Shown: positions 26,389 to 35,797, counted from the first letter of the stretch. The stretch is DNA of 64,000 bases from Luteolibacter arcticus (GCF_025950235.1 NZ_JAPDDT010000007.1:1-64000); one strand, 5' to 3'. Notes: generated by a model from the letters alone, not told the origin. Numbers and translations: made by a program.

Positions 26389-26448
26389 GTACGCTGTAAG
26401 CGAGACCCGATAGTGCTTGGGTTTGTCGAAACGCCCGGGGGATGGGGA

Positions 26449-27840
26449 TCAGCGTGATCCTTCTTCCTCCACGATCACGCGAAGGTCGTCGGTCGAGAGG
26501 CCGGCATTGAAGACGATGCGGACCGTCTGGCGATCCTCGGAAAGATGCACGAGGTCGGCGTGTTGCTCCGGCTGGTCGAGGTCGATCCCGCGGAACTCGA
26601 TGGCCCCGTCGGCCGACAGCCATGGGCCGGTGGCAAACATCGGGTCGCTGGCTTCCAGCACTGCACCATGCGCACAGATCGCGAGCACCGGGCGGTCGAA
26701 GGTGACCTCGCCTTCGAAGCGTTGGAACTTGTCCCCAGGTCGTCCGATCGGATTGTAGCGGATCAAGAAGCTACGCAGGAAAGTGCCGGGGCGCGGCGCG
26801 AGCGTCTGCCGCACCGGTGCATGCTTCAGGGAAATTTCTCCCGGTGCGGATAGCTCGACCTCGATCGGGTGGTTGAAGGGCACGCCGCGCCTCTCCGGGA
26901 TCACCAGCACGGCTTCATTGTCCTCCATCTTGGCAAGCTGCTCCGCGGTGCCTGGCGGTGCGGCTTTCACCGCGCCGCGGGCGGAAAGGATGCCGGAGGC
27001 CAGCGGCCAGGTGCGGTGGAAGGCGTCCGCCTTGAATGCCACGGTATGCAGGCCGGAATTGCCGCTCTGCATCGCCTTGCCCTCGTCGAGCCGGTGGGTT
27101 CCGCCGCCATCGCTGACTTCGATGAGACCGTCGAGCACCACGAAGTTCGCGCTGCCGTCGGCCGCCGCATTCACGCCGAAGGAAGTGCCGAGGTCGGTGA
27201 CCGTCGCCTTCGACGTGAGGACTTGGAAGCCGTGCGCCGTTTCCGGGCACCAGGCATTCAGCTTGCCCGAGCCGAGCTTCATCACCATGCCGGAGACGAT
27301 CTCGAAGTCCGCCGGGCCCTCGATCGCGACCACCGCGCCATTGGTGAAGTCCAACCGCAGCAGGCCACCTGCCAGCTGGTGCTTGTAGCCCTGCGCGATC
27401 TCCTCGGTGGACACGATGCTGCCGCGGTCATCGATCTGCCGCAGCGTGGCGATCGTCGCGCCATGTGCTGCGTCGCCACCGCGGAAGATCAGGAAGGTGG
27501 CCACCGCACACAGCCCGATCAAGGCGGTCGCCGCGAGCAGTCCCGGACGCCGGCGCCGCAACGGGAGCCTCTGCATCACGCGCTCGGTGAATTCATTCTC
27601 GCCCTCGCCCCCGAGGTGGAAGGCGTGCTCGGTGACCAGCTCCACGAACTGCTCGCCATCCTCGTTGCTGGCGAGGTTCTTCAGCGCATCCGAAAGCACG
27701 AGCTGCCGTGCTGCCTCCGCCCGCAGCGCGGGGTCGGCCTCCATCAAGGCGATCAGTCGTGCGCGCGAGACATCGTCGATGTTTCCTTCGAGCAATTGCT
27801 CGAGCAGCGGACCGAACGCGGATGGATCGTGAGGGTGCAT
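26449..27840 (-). CDS. FecR-domain transmembrane regulator paired with ECF sigma factor
   Basis: A 463-residue protein. The cytoplasmic N-terminus of ~95 residues (LLEQLLEGNIDDVSRARLIALMEADPALR), resembling anti-sigma N-termini of PVC bacteria, is followed by one TM (GLLAATALIGLCAVATFLIF). The periplasmic FecR domain (IVSTEEIAQGYKHQLAGGLLRLDFTNGAVVAIEGPADFEIVSG…VTDLGTSFGV…VLDGLIEV) comes next, with a ~200-residue beta-rich C-terminus. Its ATG overlaps the sigma-factor stop (TGATG), so the two are translationally coupled. The start was set by this overlap. Confidence 0.88.
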   Translation of the reverse strand: MHPHDPSAFGPLLEQLLEGNIDDVSRARLIALMEADPALRAEAARQLVLSDALKNLASNEDGEQFVELVTEHAFHLGGEGENEFTERVMQRLPLRRRRPGLLAATALIGLCAVATFLIFRGGDAAHGATIATLRQIDDRGSIVSTEEIAQGYKHQLAGGLLRLDFTNGAVVAIEGPADFEIVSGMVMKLGSGKLNAWCPETAHGFQVLTSKATVTDLGTSFGVNAAADGSANFVVLDGLIEVSDGGGTHRLDEGKAMQSGNSGLHTVAFKADAFHRTWPLASGILSARGAVKAAPPGTAEQLAKMEDNEAVLVIPERRGVPFNHPIEVELSAPGEISLKHAPVRQTLAPRPGTFLRSFLIRYNPIGRPGDKFQRFEGEVTFDRPVLAICAHGAVLEASDPMFATGPWLSADGAIEFRGIDLDQPEQHADLVHLSEDRQTVRIVFNAGLSTDDLRVIVEEEGSR

Positions 27841-28373
27841 CAGGTGGCTTCGTGAATGGATTTTCTTTGCAAGCAGTCGGCCAGCAACTGGCGCGAGCGG
27901 AAGAGGACCTGGCGGACCGCGGTGGTGGTCATCTTCAGGTCGCTGCCGATCTCGCTGGAGTTCTGGTCGTCGAAATAGCGGGCATGGACCACCTGGCGAG
28001 ACCGCTCCGGCAGCTTCGCCATGCAATCGCGCAGCGCCTCGTGCCGGATGCCGCGGTCGGCGACGGAGGCCGGGCGCTCGTCTCCTCCGCCTTCGGCCGC
28101 GAGCAGCAGCGTGGTCATGTTCTCATCCAACAACCGCTGACGGCGGCTGGTCTTACTGAGTTCGTTCATGACCAGGTTCTTGGCGATGGCGCACAGCCAC
28201 AGGCCGGCGTTGCCGACCTCGTCGAGGTCCTCCCATTTGCGGTAGGCGAGCAGGAACGCCTCCTGCGCAAGGTCGTCCACCCACGCCGACTGCACCCCGA
28301 GCGAGCGGATGAAGTAGCGCAGGCTGGCATGATGCTGTCGCACCACTCCGGCGAATTGATTGATCTCTGGCAT
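27840..28373 (-). CDS. ECF-family RNA polymerase sigma factor
   Basis: A 177-residue sigma factor. Region 2 has HHASLRYFIRSLGVQSAWVDDLAQEAFLLAYRKWED and the -10 interaction segment AIAKNLVMNEL. Region 4 is LRDCMAKLPERSRQVVHARYFDDQNSSEIGSDLKMTTTAVRQVLFRSRQLLADCL. Start MPEINQF was chosen because upstream in-frame sequence is repeat DNA. Coupled by TGATG to the FecR regulator. It probably responds to an envelope signal; its regulon cannot be read from this window. Confidence 0.92.
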   Translation of the reverse strand: MPEINQFAGVVRQHHASLRYFIRSLGVQSAWVDDLAQEAFLLAYRKWEDLDEVGNAGLWLCAIAKNLVMNELSKTSRRQRLLDENMTTLLLAAEGGGDERPASVADRGIRHEALRDCMAKLPERSRQVVHARYFDDQNSSEIGSDLKMTTTAVRQVLFRSRQLLADCLQRKSIHEAT

Positions 28374-29012
28374 GGGTTTCAGAGAGGGGATTTGACTGTT
28401 TCGCGGGACGTTACGGAAAGATTTCAGGGGAATACTGGTTTTAACCGTAGGCGCGTTCGTGACAGACTGTTGCAAAAGCTGCCGGGCAAGAGATCCGAAC
28501 GAGTCATCTTTCCCGGAGGGAAAACAGCCAGTAGCCGGGGGTAAGCGTTGAGCCACCCCCGGTTGAGGCACGGAGCGAAAGGCATCCCGGAGGGGATGCG
28601 AGCCGGGCATGAACAGCGGACGCTGCCCGCATTTTCATTCTGGTTCCGACTTGGTGGAAATTGTTAGACGCCGCGGGGTGCTTCCGGCCCGGCTGGAATC
28701 CCCTCCGGGATTCCTTGCGATTTCCCTTGGGTCCGGTGGTCTTTGCCGCTGCGCGACTGCGACCACCGGCTACTCGCTGTGATCCCTCCGGGATCGCCAG
28801 GGCCGGATCACGGAGTTTCTCAGGAGCCGTGGACAGCGTGATGAATCGACCCTGTGGAATCCTACCCGCTACGGGAGATTGCGGACCTTGCCGGGCCTTG
28901 ACTGCCAAGCCCCGCGTGTGCCCAATATAGCCGCGTGCAAGGACGATGACGGCTGGTTTCTCAAATCTTCCGGGATATCCAACGCAATCGTCATCTCCAA
29001 GATCAGGCCGCC
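28374..29012. repeat. Repeat-rich spacer with four GGAGG-centred palindromes
   Basis: No gene is supported in these 639 bases. Four related palindromes occur: TTTCCCGGAGGGAAA (~28509-28523), GCATCCCGGAGGGGATGC (28582-28599), GAATCCCCTCCGGGATTC (28696-28713) and GATCCCTCCGGGATC (28781-28795). A copy of the GTAGGCGCGTTCGTGA repeat is at 28447-28464, and a CCGGGGGT…ACCCCCGG stem lies near 28535-28562. An apparent minus-strand open frame across the region is explained by these repeats. Confidence 0.6.
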
Positions 29013-29522
29013 ATGACCAGCAAGATAAAGCGCCGGTTGCTTGTTGGGATCGGCAGTGCGTGGGTGCTTGCAGTGGGTATCTACGTTGCTTGCTTCAGGG
29101 CCCCTCCCGCACCCGTGGTAGCCCTTCGGGATCTCATCAAGACCGGAGGCTCTCCAACCGCTGGATGGGATGGAAGAGTCGTGACCTTGGAGGGATATTG
29201 GCGAGGCGACATCGATGGTTTGTCCGTGGGCACCTCCGCTGATAATACGTTGGAGGTGGGGAACTTCCTCCTGATGCGCCCTGATCCAAGCTTCATCCGC
29301 AAGGGTTTCAGCTTAGGATCGATACTTCCGGACCAATTTCAACCCGAACGAGTTTGGATTGCCACCGGCAACTATGTGAGGATGACGGGAACTTATCACG
29401 CTCAGTACTACAAGCCGCCTGGATCCATGCTCGAAGATTGTGAATGGTTTCAATTTCGGGAAGTCGAGCGGTGGGATCCGGACCTGCGAACGTGGCAGAA
29501 GGTCGATTACCCTGGTTGGTAA
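29013..29522 (+). CDS. Membrane-anchored hypothetical protein (169 aa)
   Basis: The N-terminal TM or signal anchor (LLVGIGSAWVLAVGIYVACF) is followed by a ~140-residue extracytoplasmic domain rich in beta-type sequence (DGRVVTLEGYWRGDIDGLSVG…GNYVRMTGTYHAQYY). The repeated VxLxGxY/VRMTGTY strands suggest an OB-like fold. It lies alone and is convergent with the beta-helix gene. No family was recognised. Confidence 0.65.
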   Translation: MTSKIKRRLLVGIGSAWVLAVGIYVACFRAPPAPVVALRDLIKTGGSPTAGWDGRVVTLEGYWRGDIDGLSVGTSADNTLEVGNFLLMRPDPSFIRKGFSLGSILPDQFQPERVWIATGNYVRMTGTYHAQYYKPPGSMLEDCEWFQFREVERWDPDLRTWQKVDYPGW

Positions 29523-29541
29523 TCTTCATGTTTCGCGGCCG

Positions 29542-31242
29542 CTACTTCTCCACCACCTTCTCCCCGCAAAACGACCCCGGCTCGGTGATTGGGTTGTTCT
29601 TCATCTCCACGTCTTCGCACTGCGCGGTCCAGATCACGGCGTTGCTTGCGATGCCGTAGCTCCCGCCGGTGCCGTCCGGCTTGTCGTGGTGGGGGCGGAT
29701 GAAGCGATTGCCGCGGACTTTGACGCCCTTGGCGGAGGAGATCACGAGGTTCGGGCCGGAGCAGTCTTCGAAGGTGTTGTCCTCGATGACGATGTTCGCA
29801 AAGACGGCGGGAGCGCGGAGTTGCTGGGCTCCGCCACCGGCGGTGATGGAAAGCGCGCCGGCCTGCGTGGACCACGGCGCGGCGCAGAACCAGCCGGAGC
29901 GGCGGATGGTGTTCTTGCGAATGACTAGCCCATCGATGCCGGCGGCGGCATTGCCGGGAATCTCCGGGCACACGACGATCGAGTGGGGCGTGTCGAGCAG
30001 GTTGCCCTCGATGCGGCCGGCTCCCTTGATCAAGAGCCGTCCGGAGCTGTGGATGCGATTGTTGAGGAAGGAGAAGCCATTGCCCATGCGGTCGGGGGAA
30101 TACAGCGAGTCGCCGGCTTTCACCGGCAGCGCTTGGTCGAGCGTGACTTCGAGGCACTTCGGCGAGACCCTCCACTCCGACCACTGCGGGGCATCCTTCA
30201 GCTTCGCAGTCACCGCGGGATCGAGCGCGGCCTTCTCTCGTGAAAGTTCGCGTCGCGAGGTGATGGTCGCGTCCGGTCCGCCGATGCGCGTCTTGAGGCG
30301 GTCGCCGCTTTCCACGCCGACGGTGAATTCGTCGCGGCTGGCGATGACCAGCGTGCTGCCGGTGACTTTCAGCACCATGAAGTCCGACGATTGCACGCTC
30401 CACGAATCATCGCCCGCTTCGCGGATTTCGCAGCCTTCCACGCGCGGGCCGTGGCGGACGGTCTTCGTCTGCATGGCGTCCCATGAGGTGCTGAGCAGCC
30501 GTGCCTCGCTCGCGCCGGTAGGCGTCGGGCCGGGCACCACGCGGCAGGCGAGATACTCGGTCTTGCCATCGCCATCGCACTCGAGGATGCCCATGCCGGG
30601 CGCGCTGTGAATGGTCACGCCGCGCAAGTTCACGCCCGAGCATCGCTCGAGTGAAAACGCGTGCGGGATGCCGTCGGCGGCCGGGCCGGTATTCAGCGAG
30701 GCGAGCGTGCCGGTTTCCGCTGCTTTCCCGATGTCCTTCAAGGTGACGCGCACCGTATCCTCGCCGCGCATCTCCGCCTTCGTGCCCCAGAGGAATGGCA
30801 TGCCTTTCTTGCGGTAGCGTGTCGCAGGATCCACGACATCGATCCGCGAGTAAGGCTGACGCGGATAGCCGGCGTGGAGCTTCACCTCGATCCAGCCCTT
30901 GTTCTCTGCTACGGCAGTCACCGTACCTTGGGTGAAGGGCAGGGGATCGTAGTCCACGGTCAGGCCGCGCAGGCTGACGCCGGTGCACCGGTCGATCGCC
31001 ACCGCGCGGGTGAGCTTGGTGGAAACGAGCGTGACGCCATCGGCGATGATTTCGACGTCCTTGAGTCCTTGAAGCGTCCACACGCACTTCCCGCCGCCGG
31101 TTGGCGCGAGCCGATAGGTTCCGGGCGGGATGATGACTTTCTTTTCCCCTTTCGAGATCGCTTCCGCGACCATCGGGCGGAAGTCATCGAGCGCCATCAC
31201 GGCGCTGCACGAGAAGAGGAAGAAAAGGAGTCGGGCAATCAT
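29542..31242 (-). CDS. Secreted right-handed parallel beta-helix protein
   Basis: A 566-residue exported protein; the signal is MIARLLFFLFSCSAVMALD. N-terminal VIIPPGTYRL and VEIIADGVTLV are typical of pectate-lyase-3-like beta-helices. Many short N/G-containing rungs follow (NLRGVTIHSAPGMGILECDGDG; IEGNLLDTPHSIVV; NIVIEDNTFEDCSGPNLVIS). It probably binds or cleaves polysaccharide at or outside the outer membrane. No catalytic residues can be named with confidence. Confidence 0.82.
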   Translation of the reverse strand: MIARLLFFLFSCSAVMALDDFRPMVAEAISKGEKKVIIPPGTYRLAPTGGGKCVWTLQGLKDVEIIADGVTLVSTKLTRAVAIDRCTGVSLRGLTVDYDPLPFTQGTVTAVAENKGWIEVKLHAGYPRQPYSRIDVVDPATRYRKKGMPFLWGTKAEMRGEDTVRVTLKDIGKAAETGTLASLNTGPAADGIPHAFSLERCSGVNLRGVTIHSAPGMGILECDGDGKTEYLACRVVPGPTPTGASEARLLSTSWDAMQTKTVRHGPRVEGCEIREAGDDSWSVQSSDFMVLKVTGSTLVIASRDEFTVGVESGDRLKTRIGGPDATITSRRELSREKAALDPAVTAKLKDAPQWSEWRVSPKCLEVTLDQALPVKAGDSLYSPDRMGNGFSFLNNRIHSSGRLLIKGAGRIEGNLLDTPHSIVVCPEIPGNAAAGIDGLVIRKNTIRRSGWFCAAPWSTQAGALSITAGGGAQQLRAPAVFANIVIEDNTFEDCSGPNLVISSAKGVKVRGNRFIRPHHDKPDGTGGSYGIASNAVIWTAQCEDVEMKNNPITEPGSFCGEKVVEK

Positions 31243-31332
31243 GATGGGGACAAGGGAAGCGATGCCACCCGTGGTTAAGCTACGGATGGCATCGCCGGAA
31301 TTGTGTCGCGAAGATGGAAAAGTAACACCCGT

Positions 31333-32013
31333 TCAGAGCGGACGGCGGCGGATCACCGAAAGGGTGATGGCAGCCAGTCCGGCCATCACCGGCAGGGACG
31401 GCTCCGGCACGCTGGTGACGGACAGCGCCACGGAATCGATCCGCGCGAACTCGTCATTGGTGAACCCGCTGCCCGCCGTGATCGAGAGGAACAAGGTCTT
31501 GCCCGATGCTGCCAGGTGGGCGGCACCCGAACTCAACGTGCCGGTGGGATTGTAGGGGCTGGTGGCGAGCAAGCCGGTGGCCCCGGTGAGCGCATTGCTG
31601 CCGGAGAAGAGCTGCGTCTGGGTGCCGCCCAGGGTATTGTCGCTGGTGTAGAAGAGCGACCACGCCACCTGGTCGGTGGCTTCTGCATTCAATGCCCCAC
31701 GAAGGCTGAAGCTCAGGTCGAAGACATCGCCAGTGGCGATGCTGTAGCCGGTATTCACGGCCACGCCGGAGAGACCGCCGGAAGAGTTGCGGCCGACGAC
31801 CAACGACCAGCCGCCGTTCTGGGCGTTGTCGTTCTTGCGCTCGATGATGGCGTTTCCCGGTGCGACGGACCAAGAGGTGATCGTGGTGGTGCCCGTTCCA
31901 TTCTCGAAGCTGCCATTGAGGGTGGTGTTATCGATGAGGGTCGTGGCGGCGTGGCTGCCGGTGGCGAGGCCGAGAAGCAGGACCGGCAATGCGGCCCGAA
32001 GGGATAGGGTCAT
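31333..32013 (-). CDS. PEP-CTERM sorting-domain protein
   Basis: A 226-residue protein with signal peptide (LRAALPVLLLGLATGSHAA). A jelly-roll-like body (NGSFENGTGTTTITSWSV…GWSLVVGRN…YSIATGDVFDLSFSLRG) resembles lectin or CBM folds. The PEP-CTERM tail has SVPEPSLPVMAGLAAITLSV then RRRPL. Predicted to be exported by Sec and processed by an exosortase, which is not encoded in this window. The start was chosen at the Met preceding the signal peptide. Confidence 0.88.
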   Translation of the reverse strand: MTLSLRAALPVLLLGLATGSHAATTLIDNTTLNGSFENGTGTTTITSWSVAPGNAIIERKNDNAQNGGWSLVVGRNSSGGLSGVAVNTGYSIATGDVFDLSFSLRGALNAEATDQVAWSLFYTSDNTLGGTQTQLFSGSNALTGATGLLATSPYNPTGTLSSGAAHLAASGKTLFLSITAGSGFTNDEFARIDSVALSVTSVPEPSLPVMAGLAAITLSVIRRRPL

Positions 32014-32380
32014 CTCGTGGGAGTGATTTGGTTTCGCACGGCGAAGGCCGTTGCGAGGGGATTTCAGCACCCGGCGGCATCGTTACGCCGGATTTCGAGA
32101 TCTCCGCTCCGTTGTGTCATCGGACCGCTCTTCAATGAGCCGTGGACCATTCAAGTAATCTGGAAGTCCGTTCAACAAACGCAAGGTCCTGTGGACCGGT
32201 GAACAACGAAATCGGCGAAACGCGCGAAAACAAAGGCGGGAAAATCCCGCCGGATTTTACCGGTCTCGATCGATTCCATGGCGCATCAACTTTCGCCATT
32301 TTCGTTCGTTTCGTTGTTCCCTCACTCTGGCATCTCCCGCAGAGGCGGGGTCATCCCCAACGAACTTCCCGCTTGGGACC
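32014..32380. other. Non-coding spacer with a large hairpin repeat
   Basis: 367 bases between the PEP-CTERM gene and plsX. The main structure is the 120-bp hairpin repeat at 32201-32320. An inner GGCGGGAAAATCCCGCC palindrome is at 32236-32252. No gene is supported. Confidence 0.5.
32201..32320. repeat. Hairpin repeat with AACAACGAAATCGGCGAAA arms
   Basis: GAACAACGAAATCGGCGAAA at 32201-32220 and the following bases pair imperfectly with 32291-32320 (TTTCGCC … CGTTTCGTTGTTC). A half copy is present at 1747-1787. It is a non-coding dispersed repeat. Confidence 0.65.
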
Positions 32381-33439
32381 CTAGTTGCCAGATGGCAAGG
32401 CCGGGTCGGTCCCTCCGGGGCCCACTTGCTTCAGCGTGGCCTCGATGTGCGGGTTCACGCGGTGCTCAAAGGTTTCCATGCCGACGCGGATCGCGTTTCT
32501 CACGGCCACCGCGGTCGAGCCGCCGTGGGCGATGATGACCACGCCATTCACACCGAGCAGCGGACTGCCGCCGTAGGATTCGGCGCTGGCGCGCTCCTTC
32601 ACGGCAACGAATGCGCCCTTGGCGATCTTCGCGCCGATCATGCGCACGGTGTTCGCGGTGAGCTCTTTCTTGAGCCACTTGAACATCGCCTTGGCCGTCG
32701 CTTCGCAGGACTTCAGGACCACATTGCCGGTGAAGCCGTCGCACAGGACGACATCAAGCTGAGTTTCGAAAAGATCGTGGCCCTCGACGTTGCCGACGAA
32801 GTCGAACGGGGCCTTGCCGGTGTCGGCGAATTCGCGGAGGAGCGCGAAGGTCTCCTTGGTGAAAGTGGTGCCCTTCTCGTCTTCCTCGCCATTCGACATC
32901 AGGCCGACCTTCGGGTGCTTCACGCCCAGCACGTGGCGGGCGAAGGCGCTGCCCATGATGGCATAGACCAGCAGGTGCTCCGGCTTGGCCTCGGGATTTG
33001 CCCCGGCATCGAGCAGATGGCAGATGCCGTGCTCATTCGGCAGGCCGGAGGCGATGCCGGCGCGGTCGACGCCCTCGATCAGCCGCAGCTTGATCGTGGC
33101 GGAGGCCACGGCGGCCCCGGTATTCCCGGCGGAGACGAAGGCATCCGCCTCGCCCGCCTTCACCAGGTCCATCGCGACATTGATGGAAGACTGCTTTTTC
33201 CGGCGCACCGTTTTCGCACCCGGCTCGGCCATGCCGATCACCTCCGGGGCGTGCACGATGGCTACCCGCGGCGAGGTGGTGGAAAGTCCCTGCTTCTGGC
33301 ACTCCGCGCGGATCGTCTCCTCATCGCCGACCAGGAAAATCTTTTCGATGGTCGGGTAGAGCTGGAGGGCTTCCTTGGCACCGCCGATATTGACGGCGGG
33401 GGCGTGGTCGCCGCCCATGGCATCGAGCGCTACTTTCAT
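32381..33439 (-). CDS. plsX: Phosphate acyltransferase PlsX
   Basis: PlsX makes acyl-phosphate from acyl-ACP for phospholipid synthesis. The 352-residue product has MKVALDAMGGDHAPAVNIGGA at the N-terminus, SSINVAMDLVKAGEADAFVSAGNTGA, GLMSNGEEDEKG, DVVLCDGFTGNVVLKSCEA and the C-terminal GVNGVVIIAHGGST block, all family signatures. It is last in yceD-rpmF-plsX, a widely conserved order. Confidence 0.97.
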   Translation of the reverse strand: MKVALDAMGGDHAPAVNIGGAKEALQLYPTIEKIFLVGDEETIRAECQKQGLSTTSPRVAIVHAPEVIGMAEPGAKTVRRKKQSSINVAMDLVKAGEADAFVSAGNTGAAVASATIKLRLIEGVDRAGIASGLPNEHGICHLLDAGANPEAKPEHLLVYAIMGSAFARHVLGVKHPKVGLMSNGEEDEKGTTFTKETFALLREFADTGKAPFDFVGNVEGHDLFETQLDVVLCDGFTGNVVLKSCEATAKAMFKWLKKELTANTVRMIGAKIAKGAFVAVKERASAESYGGSPLLGVNGVVIIAHGGSTAVAVRNAIRVGMETFEHRVNPHIEATLKQVGPGGTDPALPSGN

Positions 33440-33527
33440 CGCAGGGAAGTCGTGGGATCCAAGTACGAGAAATCACCGGGCCGGGGAACCCGGCTCGGCG
33501 ACTTCTGGAAATACGGGGCGGAGCGCT

Positions 33528-33710
33528 TCAGAGCGCATCCACTTCAAGCACCTTGCGACCGTTGTAGGTGCCGCAGGATGGGCACGCGATGTGCGAAGGC
33601 ACGCGGCTTTCGCACTCCGGGCAGGTCTTGAGAATCGGTGCACGCCAGCGAGTGGCGCCCCGGCGCATCTTTTGCCGGCTCTTGGATTGACGGCGCTTTG
33701 GTACGGCCAT
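33528..33710 (-). CDS. rpmF: 50S ribosomal protein L32
   Basis: A 60-residue ribosomal protein beginning MAVPKRRQSKSRQKMRRG. It has an intact zinc-ribbon, CPEC…CPSC (residues ~30-46). The gene starts 12 bases after yceD, and plsX follows after 88 bp. Confidence 0.97.
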   Translation of the reverse strand: MAVPKRRQSKSRQKMRRGATRWRAPILKTCPECESRVPSHIACPSCGTYNGRKVLEVDAL

Positions 33711-33722
33711 GGCGGTAAGGAA

Positions 33723-34226
33723 TTAGCGTTCGGAATCTTGTTTATCCAGCGCATCGAGGGCAGCCCAACGGGCGTCCCCTGCGTCGCGGGGGCGGGTCTC
33801 TACCCCATCGCCGACAGGTTTGTCCACTGCCAAATATCGGGGATCGATTTCGCAGTGCATCGGTACGTCCGCTTCGTCGCACCGCGGGTAGTCCGGAAAT
33901 GCCAGCAGGATCTCCTCGCGGATGGCCTCCGTGACGTCCAGAGGTCCTTCTTGCTCAATCTCCACGGCCACGCTCGCGCCTTCCACCTGGAGCGTTTTCA
34001 CGAACGGGTGGAGGGTGCGCACGCACGTGAACTCGAAGGGCGCGGAAAGGCTGCCGGAAAGTAGCAGCTCCGAGGCGAATCGCTGGGCGTAGAGGCTGTA
34101 GGAAAGCGGGCCGAGCGCTTTCGCGTCGTAATCCGGGAGGTCGAAGATCTCCACCGGCAGCTCGCCGCTGAAGTGCTTGCCCTCCTCCGGCAGGGTGGAA
34201 AGGTCGATCAGGAGGCGGTCGGACAT
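33723..34226 (-). CDS. YceD/DUF177 family protein
   Basis: A 167-residue protein of the YceD (DUF177) family, usually encoded immediately upstream of rpmF and linked to 23S rRNA or ribosome assembly. Visible features are LLIDLSTLPEEGKHFSGELPVEIF, SGSLSAPFEFTCVRTLHPF (one Cys of the metal-like motif) and the C-terminal acidic-aromatic FPDYPRCDEAD. Start MSDRLLIDL was chosen because the upstream in-frame residues look non-coding. Confidence 0.85.
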   Translation of the reverse strand: MSDRLLIDLSTLPEEGKHFSGELPVEIFDLPDYDAKALGPLSYSLYAQRFASELLLSGSLSAPFEFTCVRTLHPFVKTLQVEGASVAVEIEQEGPLDVTEAIREEILLAFPDYPRCDEADVPMHCEIDPRYLAVDKPVGDGVETRPRDAGDARWAALDALDKQDSER

Positions 34227-34326
34227 GCAGGGGATTTCAACCAGCGGCGCGCGCGATGCAACGGGAAATCCTGCGGCGGACCGCTGAGGGATTTTCCGTT
34301 TCCCCTCACCGGTCGCCCGGCTCACC

Positions 34327-35742
34327 ATGGCTGCAGCGATGGCGACCACTTACGACAAGGCCCAGGAGCTGAATCTGGATCCGACGATTTACGGGACCTT
34401 CGCGGAGATCGGGGCGGGGCAGGAGACGGCGAACTGGTTCTTCCGCGCTTCCGGTTCGTCGGGCATGGTGGCCAAGAGCATCTCGGCCTACGACATGACC
34501 ATGAGCGATGCCATCTATGGCAAAAGCGCTCGCTACGTCTCGCGCCAGCGGCTGCTGCAGATGCTGGATCACGAATATGGGATCCTGCTGGAGCGGCTGG
34601 GGCCGAAGCGCGGGGGCAACACGACCTTCTTCTCGCTGTGCAATACGGTGCGGGCGCGCGGCTATCAGGACACCGCCGAATGTCATGGTTGGCTCGGCCT
34701 GCGCTTCCAATTGAAGCCGGGCGATCCGCCATCGGACATCTTTCTCCACCTGCGGCTGCTGGATGACGAGACCCAGGAGCAGAAGGAGGCGCTAGGCGTG
34801 GTGGGGGTGAATCTGATCCACGCCACCTTCCGCCATCGCGGCCATCTCGGGCGCTTTGTTAGCTCGCTGATAGACAACCTGCGGCCGGGGCGGGTGGAGG
34901 TGGACATGCTGAAATTCCACGGCCACGGCTACAGCTTCTTCGACAATCGCCTGTGCTCGTTGGCGTTGGTGGAAGCCGGGCTCACCGAGGCGGCGATGTT
35001 CCTGCCGGATGGCGAGGTGGTGCAGGCGGCGGAGGCGCTCTACAAGAAGCCGATCCTCTTGCTGCGCGGCAGCTTCGACCCGGTGACGACGCTGCACTTA
35101 CAGATGTTAGAGCAGGCGAACGGGGTGTTTGCCTCGGCGCTGGAGCCGGGTGAGCAGGCGATGGAACTCTGCGAAATGACGATGGCCAACCTGCTGCGCG
35201 GCAGCGCGGTGGACCATGTGGACTTCATCGATCGCTGCAATGCACTGCAAGCGCTCGGCAAGACGGTGCTGGTGTCGCGCTACTCGGAATTCCACCGGAT
35301 TTCGTCGTATCTCGCACGATCGACGCAGCGGCCGATCGGCATCGTGCTGAGCATCGGTCTGCTCAATGAACTCTTCAAAGCGAAGTGGTCGGAGAATCTC
35401 CCCGGTGGCGTGTTAGAGTCCTTCGGCCGGCTCTTCAAGAGCCAGGTCACGCTTTACGTCTACCCGTGGAAGAACCGCCGCAGCGGCGAACTGGTGGATG
35501 CGAACGCCTTCGTGCCGCCGGAGGACTCGAAGTTTCTCTACCGCCACTTTGTCGAGAGCGGCCGCGTTCGGGCGGTGCCGGTGGGAGATGAGAATCTGCT
35601 GAAATTCACCGGCCGGGATATCCGCGAAATGATCGCCGACGGAGACGAGACATGGCGTCTCTACGTGCCGGAAGAAGCGCACCGATCGGCGCTGCATGTG
35701 CATGAGGCCGGTAGTGGTACTGCCGCGATCGCGCTGGATTAG
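34327..35742 (+). CDS. Conserved 471-residue protein of unrecognised function
   Basis: A long, soluble, well-formed protein with no signal peptide. Notable blocks are NLDPTIYGTFAEIGAGQETANWFF near the start, LLRGSFDPVTTLHLQMLEQANGVF near residue 250, then AMELCEMTMANLLRGSAVDHVDFI, and FTGRDIREMIADG near the end. The GSFDPVTTLH segment superficially resembles the GGSFDPxHxGH motif of nicotinate-nucleotide adenylyltransferases but lacks the His-x-Gly-His. It is single, divergent from yceD-rpmF-plsX. ATG 34327 or 34339 could be used. Confidence 0.8.
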   Translation: MAAAMATTYDKAQELNLDPTIYGTFAEIGAGQETANWFFRASGSSGMVAKSISAYDMTMSDAIYGKSARYVSRQRLLQMLDHEYGILLERLGPKRGGNTTFFSLCNTVRARGYQDTAECHGWLGLRFQLKPGDPPSDIFLHLRLLDDETQEQKEALGVVGVNLIHATFRHRGHLGRFVSSLIDNLRPGRVEVDMLKFHGHGYSFFDNRLCSLALVEAGLTEAAMFLPDGEVVQAAEALYKKPILLLRGSFDPVTTLHLQMLEQANGVFASALEPGEQAMELCEMTMANLLRGSAVDHVDFIDRCNALQALGKTVLVSRYSEFHRISSYLARSTQRPIGIVLSIGLLNELFKAKWSENLPGGVLESFGRLFKSQVTLYVYPWKNRRSGELVDANAFVPPEDSKFLYRHFVESGRVRAVPVGDENLLKFTGRDIREMIADGDETWRLYVPEEAHRSALHVHEAGSGTAAIALD

Positions 35743-35797
35743 GTTGGGCGCTCGCATTGGGGTGCAACCGTCCAGGCCAAGCCCGGATGAAGAAATT

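Noticed and set aside
28504-28908. 134-codon minus-strand frame
   Set aside because: It is built mainly from the palindromic repeat units of this spacer, not from coding-like sequence.
35058-35105. GSFDPVTTLH read as a NadD-type nucleotidyltransferase site
   Set aside because: The His-x-Gly-His needed for catalysis is absent (TTLHL) and no other NadD block is present.
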